Part shown: one piece after another, positions 53,944-64,000 of the stretch
Position numbering within the stretch: position 1 is the first letter of the stretch
Layout: every line of letters begins with the position of its first letter
Assembly (NCBI RefSeq): GCF_964656455.1
Contig: NC_135717.1
Span: 11,685,033 to 11,749,032 of the forward strand
Length of the DNA: 64,000 bases
Direction: 5' to 3'
From: Halichoerus grypus
Lineage: Eukaryota; Chordata; Mammalia; Carnivora; Phocidae
Notes under the pieces: model-generated
Told to the model about the DNA's origin: nothing
Databases searched by the model: none
What the model saw: only the letters and a program-made list of their open reading frames with translations
Made by a program: the position numbers and the translations under genes

Positions 53944-54146
53944 GGGGCGCCTGGGTGGCTCAGTCGTTAAGCGTCTGCCTTCGGCTCAGGTCATGATCCC
54001 AGGGTCCTGGGATCGAGCCCCGCATCGGGCTCCCTGCTCTGCGGGAAGCCTGCTTCTCCCTCTCCCACTCCCCCTGCTTGTGTTCCCTCTCTCGCTGTCT
54101 CTCTCTGTCAAATAAATAAATAAAATCTTTAAAAAAAAAAAAAAAA
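53944..54146 (+). mobile_element. SINEC, full length, young
   Basis: GGGGCGCCTGGGTGGCTCAGT through AAATAAATAAATAAAATCTTT(A)n. Perfect TSD AGAAATAATATTTT at 53930-53943 and 54147-54160. Nearly identical in sequence to the copy at 7.49 kb. Confidence 0.98.
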
Positions 54147-54160
54147 AGAAATAATATTTT

Positions 54161-54847
54161 AAGAGAAGTTTAGCTCATCATCCACCGTGTATAAGTAATT
54201 GCTGATCTTTCTGTTGAGATTTTAGCGTTCATGAGAGCATCCTGTCTTGCCGGCGCTCAGAAAACGGGGTCAGCAGAGATGCCCAGGTGAGTGGAGAGAC
54301 TGACTGCCCATGCCAGACACCAATGGAGAGCCAGTTAAAAGGTTGCTAGCTGCTACTTTTGCTTCACCTCTAGCCCCCACTGTGGGGTAATGACCCCTGA
54401 GAGAGAAGAGGGAAGGCCAGACAGAGTGCAGAGGGAAAACGTAGATGAAAAGAAATCAGAAGGCTTTTTCTTTCATGTTTCAAGTACCAAATTATGCTTG
54501 ACATTTGAATTTTCTCCAAGACTCACTTCCATGAAATCATGCCAAATTACCCTGAAAGGGATGGAGCTTCCCGGAGAGACTTTTGACTGTAATCAAACAG
54601 GTTCCTTCCATTGTTCCAGACACTCTGCAAGGATCTAGAGGAGAAAGGGGTGGAAGGGCAGGCGGGTCGGGGGGAGTGGTGGGGGGTTGGGGATGGTGAG
54701 GTGGCCGCCTTTCTGGTGAGTCAGGGACTCACCGCCATGAAACCGGGCATTGACGCAGCTCCTCAAAATGCAGACATCCCAGGGCACTGGGCGGATACAA
54801 GGAGGCGAAAACATCCCAGAGCAAAGGGACATATAACAAGACTCGCG
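54161..54847. other. Unassigned sequence with G-rich tract
   Basis: 54648-54706 contains many G runs (GGGGTGG, GGGCAGGCGGGTCGGGGGG, GGTGGGGGGTTGGGG), a strong G4 pattern on the plus strand. No exon or repeat is recognised elsewhere. Confidence 0.5.
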
Positions 54848-55030
54848 TTGGCTAACATTATGGAGTTTATTGCAAGGCGGGCACTGTGCTGGGATCGTGA
54901 CCCATTTGAACTTTGCGACAACCAAGCACTACTATTATTCAGTCTGCGGGTATGAGAGCTGAAACTAGGAAAGAGAAAGGAACTTATCCTGGCCTTCTGG
55001 ATGCCAGAGCCTGAGCTACAGGTGCACCAT
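54848..55030 (-). repeat. MIR SINE fragment
   Basis: Antisense MIR: GGCTAACATTATGGAGTTTATTGCAAGGCGGGCACTGTGCTGGG, CTTTGCGACAACCAAGCACTACTATTATTC, GAGAGCTGAAACTAGG, and GATGCCAGAGCCTGAGC. Confidence 0.72.
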
Positions 55031-55589
55031 CCTGCCTGGGTGACCAGGTATAATGCCAATGCCACAAGCAGAAGAAAGGGGCATCTGGGTGCCAAAATAT
55101 CACTGGATGTCAACATATCAATGGGTAGGTACCATCACTTGATTGAATCAAACCACCCAACTTCAGGGGCCTCATCTAGACTAGCTCCTATTCACTGACT
55201 AATCAGAAAACACTCCTTCTATCCTATTCTTCTGCTGGACTGGCTGAGGTCAGTGCTGGATGGAAAAAAATATCTTTAGAACCAGCAGAAGCTCACTGTC
55301 GCAAGAGGTCAAAATAGGTCCCGATGCAGCAACAGGTCCTTCTGGATCGACTCCGAAGCTAGGCCTATTTCCTGGGGACTCCTTGCTGCCTTTGCTATCA
55401 GAGTTGCCCATGGACTGTGGTTTGCATCCTTGTTCTCACTGTGCTTTGTTCTTTGCTCTCTCCAAGCACTGCATTTACCTTCCTTGTGCACAGATGCTGG
55501 TGTACCTGAGGTCCCCATCATTCCCTCTCCTGGATTATTCTTAACACCTCTCAACAGTTTGCCTCTTGACCCCTTGCATTTCTACCCGA
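55031..55589. other. Unassigned sequence, no gene seen
   Basis: No exon is recognised. 55410-55560 may be an extension of the L2 fragment that follows. Confidence 0.35.
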
Positions 55590-55805
55590 GTGATCTAGAA
55601 GCAAATCTGCTCTGCTCCCTCCCACAGCTTCCCACTGTCCTCGGGATCCAGTCCCGATACACCAAGGCTCTGCTCCCTCTGGGCCCACCTGTCTCCAAGT
55701 CCTGCTCCTCACCCTGTGCTCCATCCACTGTGACCCATCAGCATGTCTAGCAGGGCAGGTTAACCTCCAGACCTTTGTGTGGCACCCTCAGATCCTCGAG
55801 GTGGT
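55590..55805 (+). repeat. L2 LINE fragment
   Basis: Sense L2: CACAGCTTCCCACTGTCCTCGGGATCCAG, CACCAAGGCTCTGCTCCCTCTGGGCCCACC, CCTCACCCTGTGCTCCATCCACTGTG and CCTCCAGACCTTTGTGTGGC follow the L2 order of clipped Pro/Leu-rich coding phrases. Confidence 0.6.
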
Positions 55806-56478
55806 GCTAAAGCAAACTCGTGCTCATTCTTCCAGTCCCATCAAATGCCACTTACAGGCTCAAGGCCAGTTTATGGATCAGCAGTCAACATAATGCAACT
55901 GCCTCCACTTTGTCCCTACAACAACTGGATGGTTGGGTGGAATTGACCAAAGTGACCATGGGGCTTTTGGCCATGAGTGACTACTGGCCAGGCCATCCAT
56001 GGAACCAACAGGGGTAAAGTTCACTTCCAGGCAGTGAGTCTCTAGGAGCATGGAAACCACAGTGAGCGCCACAGAAAAAGCCAGCTCTGACTCCCAAATA
56101 GCAGCACTCCAGGGAAGCCAACGTGGAAGATATTTTTGGCATTGCCCGAGTTAGGCTTCGTGCATTTCTTTTGCAGTTTTTACCTTCAGATTTAGCTCAG
56201 CTTCACTGCAGAGACAGCGCTGATGCTTCGGAGAATGAACCAGGTACTCATCTCCCCAGTACCCACCTTGCTTGGCTCACTGCACGACCAGAGGTGTTAG
56301 TTTAGTCTATGTGGCACATGCCTTTCTATTCCTGCCCGGGAGTCTCTCAGAATCCCAGACCGACTGGCTGGACCTTGATAGTCTGTTTAGATGCAGTCAG
56401 CCTCTTTCCCAGAGGGCTGGGCCCCCAGCGGTTTCCTGGCTTCCACACCCAATGAACCGCGAGCACTCGGATGTTCCT
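55806..56478. other. Unassigned sequence, no gene seen
   Basis: No repeat or exon is recognised. Confidence 0.4.
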
Positions 56479-56620
56479 TGCCCCCTCTCCTCCAACAAAC
56501 CAGCTCAGCCAAGTCAACCCGGTACTGCTGCATGGAGGTGAATGACAGATGTCCCAGCTCCCAGATGCATCCCAAATGGCTATGCACCACTATTCCTTTT
56601 CTAACCCTTCTCCTTTTCCA
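56479..56620. repeat. 142-bp direct repeat, copy 1
   Basis: Aligns without gaps to 57485-57626. I count 16 differences in 142 bases (about 89 percent identity). On the minus strand both copies keep the same open frame, about 40 codons long. The family is not recognised. Confidence 0.9.
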
Positions 56621-57039
56621 GTTACTTAGGTCTTCCTGCCTTGGACTCAATGCCGACCCAAATCAGTTCTACATCTCCAACTGCCCCCTTTGAATACCAA
56701 CGTTTGAACTCCCGCTTAGACCTCTTTGAGGCAAGACCCCCATCTGGACCCGTTCACCTAACCTGGGGCCCACCTGTGCCTGGCATCTTCCCCTGCGCTG
56801 TGACTCAAAATATTTCATTTTAATTTTATCATCTCCCTCTCTGTAGGATACACTGCAACAGTCTGCAAATGCCTAGTGACATCACTCAGGTTGGTGCTTT
56901 ACATAGCATAGGTTTTTAATGAATATTTGATTCGAACCATTAACAGTTATAATTCACAGTGACGGATTGTGGCTACAAGCTGGAGATCATCACTACAAAA
57001 ACCCCTTGTCTAAAATATGACAGAATCGTAAATAGAGAC
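56621..57039. other. Unassigned spacer between the direct repeats
   Basis: No exon is recognised. It is followed by an old-repeat-like stretch. Confidence 0.4.
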
Positions 57040-57430
57040 GTCAGAGGTGGGGTTTCCCGGGAAGCAGCTTCTGAAATGCAGAGAAAGTTTATTAGGAAGC
57101 ACTCCAGGGATCCTAGCTGTGAAAGGCCAGGGAAGGAAATGGTATGGGGCAGAGAATGAAGTGAGCCTTCCTGGAATCTGAAGGAAGGTCTCAGCAAACC
57201 CCAAGCAAACTTGGGCCAAGCTGGGTTGGCACTGCAGAGCTGTCCAGGATTGAGGAAAAGGGATGGAGCTTTTAATTCTTGCATTGGCCAATCAGTGGGT
57301 GCAGGTTGCCCCAGAAAGGGTATGTGATGTCAGGTGAGATTTCTTCAGCCAATGTACTTTCTACAGAGAACTGAAGGCTAAGGGCTGTCTGCTGGACATA
57401 CTTCTACCAGCAGAGGAATAAATCCTTCAT
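57040..57430. repeat. Probable old repeat, family not assigned
   Basis: GGGGTTTCCCGGGAAGCAGCTTCTGAAATGCAGAGAAAGTTTATTAGGAAG reads like the start of a known class of eutherian repeat, continuing to GCATTGGCCAATCAGTGGG. I cannot name it by eye. Confidence 0.4.
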
Positions 57431-57484
57431 CCCTCAAAGGGAACGCGAGTGGCCTATCTCACCATCCAGCAAAAAGGCAGATGA

Positions 57485-57626
57485 TGCCCCCTCTCCTCCA
57501 ACAAACCAACTCTGCCAAGTCAACCTGGTACTGCTTCATGGAGGTGAATGACAGATGTCCCCACTCCAAAGTGCATCTCAAATGGCTATTCACCACTATT
57601 CCCTTCCCATCCCTTCTCCCTTTCCA
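57485..57626. repeat. 142-bp direct repeat, copy 2
   Basis: Second copy, starting 1006 bp after the start of copy 1, in the same orientation. The shared blocks include TGCCCCCTCTCCTCCAACAA at the start and CATGGAGGTGAATGACAGAT in the middle. Flanking sequence is not obviously duplicated. Confidence 0.9.
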
Positions 57627-58729
57627 ATGCCCCTGACTCATGATCTTGAATGTCCCGGTCTCATCTCCTTTCTAAGTGAATGCTTTCTCTCAAACCAGAC
57701 AAGGCAATACTACTTGTCCCCTCTAAGATGAGCAGATGGCAGGGTAGCAGCTGAAGAAGTGAAGGATGTGAGAACACAGGATACTAGGGCATGGCATGAT
57801 GGAACCAGGACAACACAGAGGTCAGACCAGAGAAGTGAGAGCAGGTATAGTGCGGCAGGTGGTACCAGGGAGGACCAGCCAGGGTCTGAAGATGGGAGAT
57901 CAGTGGAGGATGCCAACAGCTGGAAGGAGAGGAAGAGAACAGAGAAGGACATTCAGAGTTTGGCTTCAAAACAGAAGGCAAGACAACTACTAGGGGACCA
58001 TAGACCATGCCTGGGGCCATTAATGGATGACCTGCCTCCGTTCTGCTCAGGGGTGGTGCCTTCTGGCCTGGGACCCATGCAGCCTCTTTCTAAACCCCAT
58101 CCTTGGTGGCACCATCTAAAACAGGGAAAGCATATTGTGTTTTTCTAAAATCTGACTTCCTCAATCCTAAACGGCAAGTCAGGAATCAGTGAGGATCTCA
58201 AGGCATCATGGGCTGTTGCGCCTGGACAGGAGCCCAGAAAGGAATTGGCAAGGCGGGAGTCAAGCCCTTCCCGGGAAGTGAGAAGCAGCCCCCTCACCAG
58301 CTTCTCCCTGGACTTCCAGTTCCTCTACAGGGAACAGGCTGCTCTGGAACTTGCTCTCCATCTGATCTCCCAGGTCTCATCTCTGGAGCTCTAACTTGGC
58401 CAACTCATAGGGAGCATCCGCCTGGGATGCCAACCTTGGTAACCATGCATTCAGATGCTCAGGGGAAGCGTGTCTTAGGCTCCAGGAAACATGGCATGTT
58501 TTCCCTTGTGCTTGCCCTTAAATGTTCACACAATTAAGAGGTTCATGAAAAGGTACATGTAGCTTGAATTAAAACAGTAAGAGACTGTTTTGCTCTGGCC
58601 CTTGATTTAAAAAAAAGGGGGGGGGAGGCAGCCATGAAGACACGCTTCTCAGTTCTTCTTTCAAGAAAGAAGATGCTCTTCCACTCACTCTAAGGAGTGT
58701 AACAGGATGACAGCTTCCAGCTGCAATGT
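57627..58729. other. Unassigned sequence, no gene seen
   Basis: No repeat or exon is recognised. An A-run followed by a run of about 10 G lies at 58608-58627. Frames of 109-129 codons (57759-58148 and 58208-58537) have no recognised domain. Confidence 0.4.
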
Positions 58730-59105
58730 TGGACTAAGGCCACAGGCTTCCCAGGGAGTCCCCAGTCAATGACTGAGCTTGGAGGGGGCACCAGGGCCTG
58801 GCCAGTTCTGCCCCAACACAGGACCTCTCCATGGGCAACCCGCACCAGAGCTCCCCATTCAACTGGCCAAGGCTTTCCAGGAGCTGCACCACTATCTCAA
58901 GATCTTCCCCCCCTTTATTTTTTCCTCCCCCTCTTCTTGTACGTGCATCAGGCCTGCATAATTGTCTGACAGCTTCCCCTGCCCCTGCCATACTGGTCTG
59001 AAGGCTTACCTGGCTCCCCCTATTTATCTCTCACAAGTAAATCTCTTGTACTTCTAACGACCTCTTGGCGTCTGTCTCCTGGAGGGCCTGAATTGGTACA
59101 GCATC
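58730..59105 (+). repeat. Old repeat with LTR/LINE-like 3' end
   Basis: CCATTCAACTGGCCAAGGCTTTCCAGGAGCTGC, CTCAAGATCTTCCCCCC and a final CTCTCACAAGTAAATCTCTTGTACTTCTAACGACCTCTTGGCGTCTGTCTCCTGGAGGGCCTGAATTGGTACA resemble a widely dispersed mammalian repeat end. Family not assigned. Confidence 0.45.
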
Positions 59106-59109
59106 ATCC

Positions 59110-59238
59110 CACAGATCAGAATACCGAGAGGTAGGGAGGCTGAATTACATGCCTTAGGTTGCAACACAGGTTATCTAGAAGAGACAGAATTTATGTCTTG
59201 AGAAATAAATATCAGTCCAAAGCCCAACACCACCATCA
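59110..59238 (-). repeat. MIR SINE fragment
   Basis: Antisense MIR: GATCAGAATACCGAGAGGTAGGGAGGCTGAATTACATGCCTTAGGTTGCAACACAGG, then CAGTCCAAAGCCC. Diverged. Confidence 0.6.
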
Positions 59239-59881
59239 CTGTTAGTGGATGAATTAATCTGAGATTCCAGACAAGGATGGTGGATGCAGGACCTGCCATG
59301 GTTCGGGCTGGCTGGACAGGAGGACCAGAAACATTCCGGTCAGTGCCAGAAATCAGGGAGCAAGCAGAAGGTCCCGTCTGTCACCCTGGGAAGAGAGAGT
59401 CAACACAGGTAGCAGGAGATCATTAGGACTCACAGAGACTCGTAAAAGAAATTGTCTTGAAAATCCAAATCCCGAATGACAACCTAGGAATAAGAGACAG
59501 GAAACAGAAACATGGAACAGGGACTGGCCATGGGCATGCTCCTAAGGAGGTCTACTGACCAGGGGCTTTTCACCCCGTCCCTGCCTCTGACATCTCAGAG
59601 CAAACCAGACAGATGGGATCTGAGAAAAGCCAATCTCCATCTGTGCCTTAGTTCCCTCCAGTTGGAGCAGCAGGGTTCAAAACCACAACGTGGCTATAGC
59701 TGAGCAGACATTTCTTGGTCATCTTCCAAGCTGATGGGACTTTCAGAGCAGTGAATCATTTATAGGCTCGTGTCCCACACAGAGCAGAAAACAGACCGGC
59801 ATTGAACAGTAACACCTCCCACTGTATCTGAGAAGTTGCCCAACATTCCGCAGTATGGGGGGGGCTCCCTCTTTCACCATC
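59239..59881. other. Unassigned sequence, no gene seen
   Basis: No repeat or exon is recognised. Confidence 0.4.
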
Positions 59882-59892
59882 AAAAAAATCCA

Positions 59893-60093
59893 GGGTGCCT
59901 AGGCGGCTCAGTCGTTAAGCGTCTGCCTTCGGCTCAGGTCATGATCCCAGGGTCCTGGGATCGAGTCCCACATCAGGCTCCCTCCTCGGCGGGAAGCCTG
60001 CTTCTCCCTCTCCCACTCTCCCTGCTTGTGTTCCTGCTCTCGCTATCTCTGTCTCTGTCAAATAAATAAATAAAATCTTTAAAAAAAAAAAAA
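59893..60093 (+). mobile_element. SINEC, full length, sense
   Basis: GGGTGCCTAGGCGGCTCAGTCG through AAATAAATAAATAAAATCTTT(A)n. TSD AAAAAAATCCA at 59882-59892, matched after the poly-A by AAAAAATCCAAAG. Confidence 0.96.
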
Positions 60094-60191
60094 ATCCAAA
60101 GAGCCCTCTCCTCCAAAAGAGTAGCATTTATACTTTTTAGCCATTATTTGAGGAAGTGGACAACAACTGCTCGGATGCTGTGAATGAAGCA

Positions 60192-60389
60192 ATTTTTTAA
60201 AGATTTTATTTATTTATTTGAAAGCGAGCATGAGTGAGAGGAGGGGCAGAGGAAGAAGGGGAGGGAGAGAATCGTCAAGGAGACTCCCCGCTGAGCATGG
60301 AGCCTGACATGGGGTTTGATCCCAGGACCCCAAGATCATGACCTGAGCCAAAGTTGGATGCTTAACCGACTGAGCCACCCAGGTGCCCC
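60192..60389 (-). mobile_element. SINEC, antisense, paired with the previous copy
   Basis: TTTTTTAAAGATTTTATTTATTTATTTG, GA-rich body, and a head ending GAGCCACCCAGGTGCCCC. It lies tail to tail with the sense copy about 100 bp upstream. Confidence 0.96.
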
Positions 60390-61197
60390 TCTAAGATGCT
60401 GTTTAAAGCACAGAGGCCCCTGTACTTCGCTCAGACAGAAATCAGGAGACTGAGGGGACAGAATCCAGACCACGGATCTGTCGGTCAATGAGTCAGTCAG
60501 TGACCATCAGACAATGAGAACCTGATCCTGTGGTGGTCAAAAAACCCCATGGGCGTCGTTCTGAATATAACAGCAGCACCAATGAAAAGGAAATGACCAG
60601 CAGACCCACTACGATGCCTACCAAATGCCAAACAGTAAGTTATAAAACTCGGACAAACGGGTATTGGAGCACCACAGAGAGAAAATAATTATATCCAGCC
60701 ATATCCGTGTATGGGGATACAATAAACCAAAACCATCCTGTGCTTTAATTGTGAGCACAGAGTTCTGATTAATTGCCAGTTTCTCAGACTCTTTAAAGTC
60801 TGTTTTTAAACTCAAAGGTCTGACATTTCAAAACATAAGTATTGTGGCTTTGCGGATTGTGGTCTGATACACCCAAGCAGCAATTCCTGACACGTCAGCA
60901 ATTCCCCACAAAAGGAACTGCAGGGATGTCTTTCTGGCTAAATGACTCCACCTTCACATGCTCGCCCATAAATCCTCCCTCTCTGGAGGGACACCCTCTC
61001 CTGTGTCAGAACTCACAGCAGCGGGACACCCTGCCTGGTTCACTCCGTTTTCATCTGCCTCTTCTGTCCTGGGAGCTGAGTGTGGGGCAAGGATCCTGGA
61101 ACCAGCGGGACAGGAGCCAAGGTTCTCTTGTAGCAAGTTGTCCTGAGGGAAGGTGTTCTCTCTTACCTGAGCCATGAGGAGAGGTCTTCCTGGGATT
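60390..61197. other. Unassigned sequence, no gene seen
   Basis: No repeat or exon is recognised. Confidence 0.4.
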
Positions 61198-61212
61198 ACA
61201 ATGAAAAGGTTT

Positions 61213-61433
61213 TTTGTTTTGTTTTAAGATTTATTTATGTATTATAGAGGGGCATGGGGGAGGGGCAGAGGGAGAGGGAGCGAGAAACTCAAGCAGACTG
61301 CATGCTGAGCGCGGAACCTGATGAGGGGCTCGAACCCACAACCCTGAGATCATGACCTGAGCCAAAACCAAGAGTCAGACACTCAACCAACTGCCCTACC
61401 TAGGAGCCCCCCCGACCTTTTTAAGATTTATTT
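61213..61433 (-). mobile_element. SINEC, antisense, with extra tail fragment
   Basis: TTTTAAGATTTATTTATG, G-rich body, and a head ending CCTACCTAGGAGCCCCCC. TSD ACAATGAAAAGGTTT at 61198-61212 and 61434-61448. Between the head and the second TSD, 61416-61433 carries an additional TTTTTAAGATTTATTT, the tail signature of a second, almost wholly missing SINEC. Confidence 0.93.
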
Positions 61434-61567
61434 ACAATGAAAAGGTTTAATCCAGGGTGGAAATATTTCCCTTTGGCTGTTAAGCTTCCAGGCATAACCT
61501 CAAAGAGACACACAAATTCAAGTGACTATAACTTTATAGAAATATGGCAGCTGGTGATATTGATCAT

Positions 61568-61705
61568 AAAAATAGCTGACATTTATTGAGCACTTACTAA
61601 CTGCTGAATTCTTTGCATGCTCTCTCAGCTGTAACCAGCTGAGAAAACAGAGCCCATACCGGGAGTACATGTGCAGGACTTGAGTGGGGAGCTCGATACC
61701 AAGGT
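61568..61705 (-). repeat. MIR SINE fragment
   Basis: Antisense MIR: AAAATAGCTGACATTTATTGAGCACTTACTAACTGC, AGCTGAGAAAACAGAGCCC and GAGCTCGATACC. The middle is shortened. Confidence 0.65.
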
Positions 61706-62034
61706 GTGGGAACAAGGGGATGAGGCATCCCAGAGATGAGCCACAGCAGGAAGGGGCCACCCCTCTGCTTTTTCCATCCAACCTCCAATCACAGTTGGAG
61801 TAACTCAGACCCACTGTGATTTTCCCAACTGTGACCTTTGAGCTATGTGCTGTTCACTACTTCAATAGCCCTGCCCACCACCATGCTGCCCTTCTTGGTC
61901 TGGGGAAGTTCTTGTCCTTTGGGGACCCTGTCCTCTGCTTCCCTGGGCTGCCTCTATTCATTCTTTCCCTGTGCTTCCAAAACCTTGGGGAGGCAAAACA
62001 TGAATTCTCATCCACCGTATTGTCACTCCACTAG
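61706..62034. other. Unassigned sequence, no gene seen
   Basis: No repeat or exon is recognised. Confidence 0.4.
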
Positions 62035-62148
62035 AAAGGGAGATCCTTGAAGGTAAGGACTGTGAATAAGTCATCTTTAATCCCTGACCTGATAGCCACA
62101 AAATGGTGGCTTAGTAAAAACGAGTTGAATGACTAGATGAACATAACG
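62035..62148 (+). repeat. L2 LINE 3' fragment
   Basis: GGGAGATCCTTGAAGGTAAGGACTGTG, CTTTAATCCCTGACC and AGTTGAATGACTAGATGAAC match the sense L2 tail (CTCCATGAGGGCAGGGACTTTG ... TTGTTGAATGAATGAATGA). Confidence 0.6.
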
Positions 62149-62184
62149 ATTCCAGGTGTAGGAAAAAGGTTTCTCTGACATTCT

Positions 62185-62378
62185 GCATTTTTTTTTTAAG
62201 ATTTATATATTTATTTTAGAGAGTGGGGAGGAGGGCAGAAGGTTAGAGAGAATTTCAAGCAGACTCTGCGCTAAGCGCGGAGCCCAAAAAGGGGCTCGAT
62301 CCCACAACCTTGAGCTCATGACCTGAGCTAAAACCAAGAGTCCAACGCTCAACCGACTGAGCCACCTAGGTGCCTCTC
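62185..62378 (-). mobile_element. SINEC, antisense
   Basis: TTTTTTTTTAAGATTTATATATTTATT, G-rich body, and a head ending GAGCCACCTAGGTGCCTCTC. TSD CTCTGACATTCT at 62173-62184 and 62379-62390. Confidence 0.96.
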
Positions 62379-62390
62379 CTCTGACATTCT

Positions 62391-63919
62391 TTAGACTCCG
62401 AAGCACTACATAATTATATGCTAATAAAAGCTTAAATTAACGGAACAAGGCCATACTAAAGAATTCGTAGTTTTTATACCCATCCTCTGCAGGGCATGAA
62501 GAGATGCAACTTGACAACTATCTAATATACCAAATTGCACCTTGATATTTTTTTCTCTTACCTTTGCTGCCATCCTAGTCTCAGGCTATTCATCCACATA
62601 AAGTCCTTTGAAAACTCCAGAATTCATTGACATTGAATAACTAGTGAGTGGCTGTATTTTGTGCCCATTAAAAAATAGCCCATTGTTGAATGGGTTTTAG
62701 TCCAAGTCTTGTTGGGCGTCCACCTTGTCTGGAGAAGCACTGTACACCGTCAACCCTCTGGCACCATTCCCGAATGCAGTGACGTTTCCAACAGCAAACC
62801 CTCCTGTAGGAGTCCCCTCTGCCCCCAGCCTGAGCAGCTGGACTGCTAAGTTCATGGAACATCAAGGCCAAAGACGGGTTTGCGTTTTGGTGGTGACATG
62901 TGCTCCAAAATGTTAACGGAGGTGGGATTAGAGACGAGTTTTTCTTGTATTTGCCTAAGTTTTCCATTTAGCGCAAGGATTGTGCTATTTTGATTATAGA
63001 TTCGATTATAAATTACACTAGAGATATAGTATGAGCTAGGATACTATTGATCTACTATAGCCACAGATGGATTTGGTCACAAATTATACCATACGTTATG
63101 CTACTTTACAATAAGAAAAACAATTATTTGTAAAAAAAGGAAAAATTGAGTTTCAAAGCATCCTTTTTCTTTTTATTTCAGAAGCAACAGCCAGCATTTT
63201 TTAGGTGTAAGTAAGAAAGCAAACCAGAGTAGGAATATAAAATAAATCCGGGCCTGAATCTAAATCAAACAAACGTGCATGCCTCCACGATTGCGCATGT
63301 GTTCTGTGTGGGCCACACGTGTGGCTCGAGAGTTTTCAGCAGCCAACGTGGAAAGGGGGTACCTAAGCAATTCTACAGTCCTGACCTCAGACAGGAACAG
63401 ACCTATTACTCTAGAGAGGGACAATGTTTCCTGACTCTGGGCCCAGAAACTTCTATTCGAGCTGCTTGGTGGTGAGTTGGGTCTTTCAGGTGGCCCAGGC
63501 TGATGCGCCAGGTCTCCCAACATCTTAGCACTGCCCTTGGGTTTGCCAAGCCAGGGATGCAAGACCACTCAGGGCAGGAGCTGCCCCGGGTCTGCCTTCT
63601 CCATCACTGCTACCCCTCCCGATCCCCTGGTGGTCCTTCTGCTGACGACTGGTCCTCCTCTACTGCCTCTCCTGCCCAGTCCTCCCAGTGCAAGCCCACA
63701 TTTGGCTACTGTCCCAGCTCCACAACATAAACTCGGCTCTCCCCACTCTGTCGAGCACTTTCCTTTCACGGTGGCCCCTCTGCAAGTTGGTCAGCCAGGC
63801 TTCAAAGCCCCTGTGCACCTGGTCTCACTCACACTCCCTCTCGTCCTTCTCAACAGTCATGCTTCGGCGAAATCAGAGAGATCACACAGCTGTTGCCCAG
63901 GGTGACTAGAGAGCCATCT
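62391..63919. other. Unassigned sequence, no gene supported
   Basis: 62990-63180 is AT-rich. 63500-63905 carries overlapping Pro/Ser/Leu-rich frames (up to 122 codons, plus) with no recognised domain, possibly a diverged L2. No exon is called. Confidence 0.4.
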
Positions 63920-64000
63920 AGAGCAGGGTTCCTCAAAGCTGGTGCCTCAGCCAACGCCAGCCCACAAGCTGCTTGTTATTGGCCCATAGCGAGAGAAGGA
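63920..64000. repeat. Possible hAT-like repeat cut by the window end
   Basis: CTAGAGCAGGGTTCCTCAAAGCTGGTGCC followed by TTGTTATTGGCCCATAGC resembles the start of a Charlie-type hAT element. Truncated by the window, so tentative. Confidence 0.35.

Overview
This 64 kb window looks like nuclear DNA from a caniform carnivoran mammal. The main evidence is 26 copies or fragments of the tRNA-Lys-derived carnivore SINE (SINEC / Can-SINE). Its head reads GGGCGCCTGGGTGGCTCAGT, its body is CT-rich, and its tail is AAATAAATAAAATCTTT(A)n. Several copies are very similar to one another and have perfect target-site duplications (TSDs). The SINE variants and a carnivore-type L1 3' end would suit an arctoid (seal, bear or mustelid), but I cannot name the species from sequence alone.

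No protein-coding exon, rRNA, true tRNA, snRNA, CRISPR array or bacterial-type gene can be supported. The open frames are short, unrelated to any family I recognise, and often run through repeats. The window is best read as intergenic or deep intronic DNA. Its content is layered transposon debris of several ages. The oldest layer is MIR, L2 and L3/CR1. Above it lie MER5A-like hAT and Tigger DNA transposons, an MLT1/MST-type LTR and older L1M 3' ends. The youngest layer is carnivore L1 and SINEC insertions, several of them nested inside older repeats.

Layout. 1-13 kb: MIR, two adjacent SINECs, an AT-rich block, an L1M 3' end (4.78-5.64 kb), an L2 interrupted by a SINEC (7.3-8.2 kb), then more L2 and MIR. 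13-21 kb: old repeats, an ERV-like LTR end (14.4-14.75 kb), MLT1 (18.24-18.57 kb) and MIR. 21.2-21.85 kb: three SINECs in a row, the last two tail to tail. 22-30 kb: L2, a second L1M end (25.4-26.2 kb), MER5A, and a SINEC cluster that continues to 31.7 kb. 32-40 kb: L1 ends, L3/CR1, and an L1 and a SINEC stacked on one target site (38.88-39.55 kb). 41.6-50.0 kb: two Tigger copies, the second carrying a 53-bp duplication around an inserted segment copied from about 1.7 kb upstream. 51-55 kb: MER5A split by a SINEC, a CT/CA microsatellite and a G-rich tract. 56.5-57.6 kb: a gapless 142-bp direct repeat. 58-64 kb: old repeats and four SINECs.

There is no gene system here to reconstruct. The points worth attention are structural: local templated duplications, stacked insertions, inverted SINE pairs and G-rich tracts. 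Several repeat-free AT-rich stretches with transcription-factor-like motifs could be conserved regulatory elements, but that needs an alignment to test.
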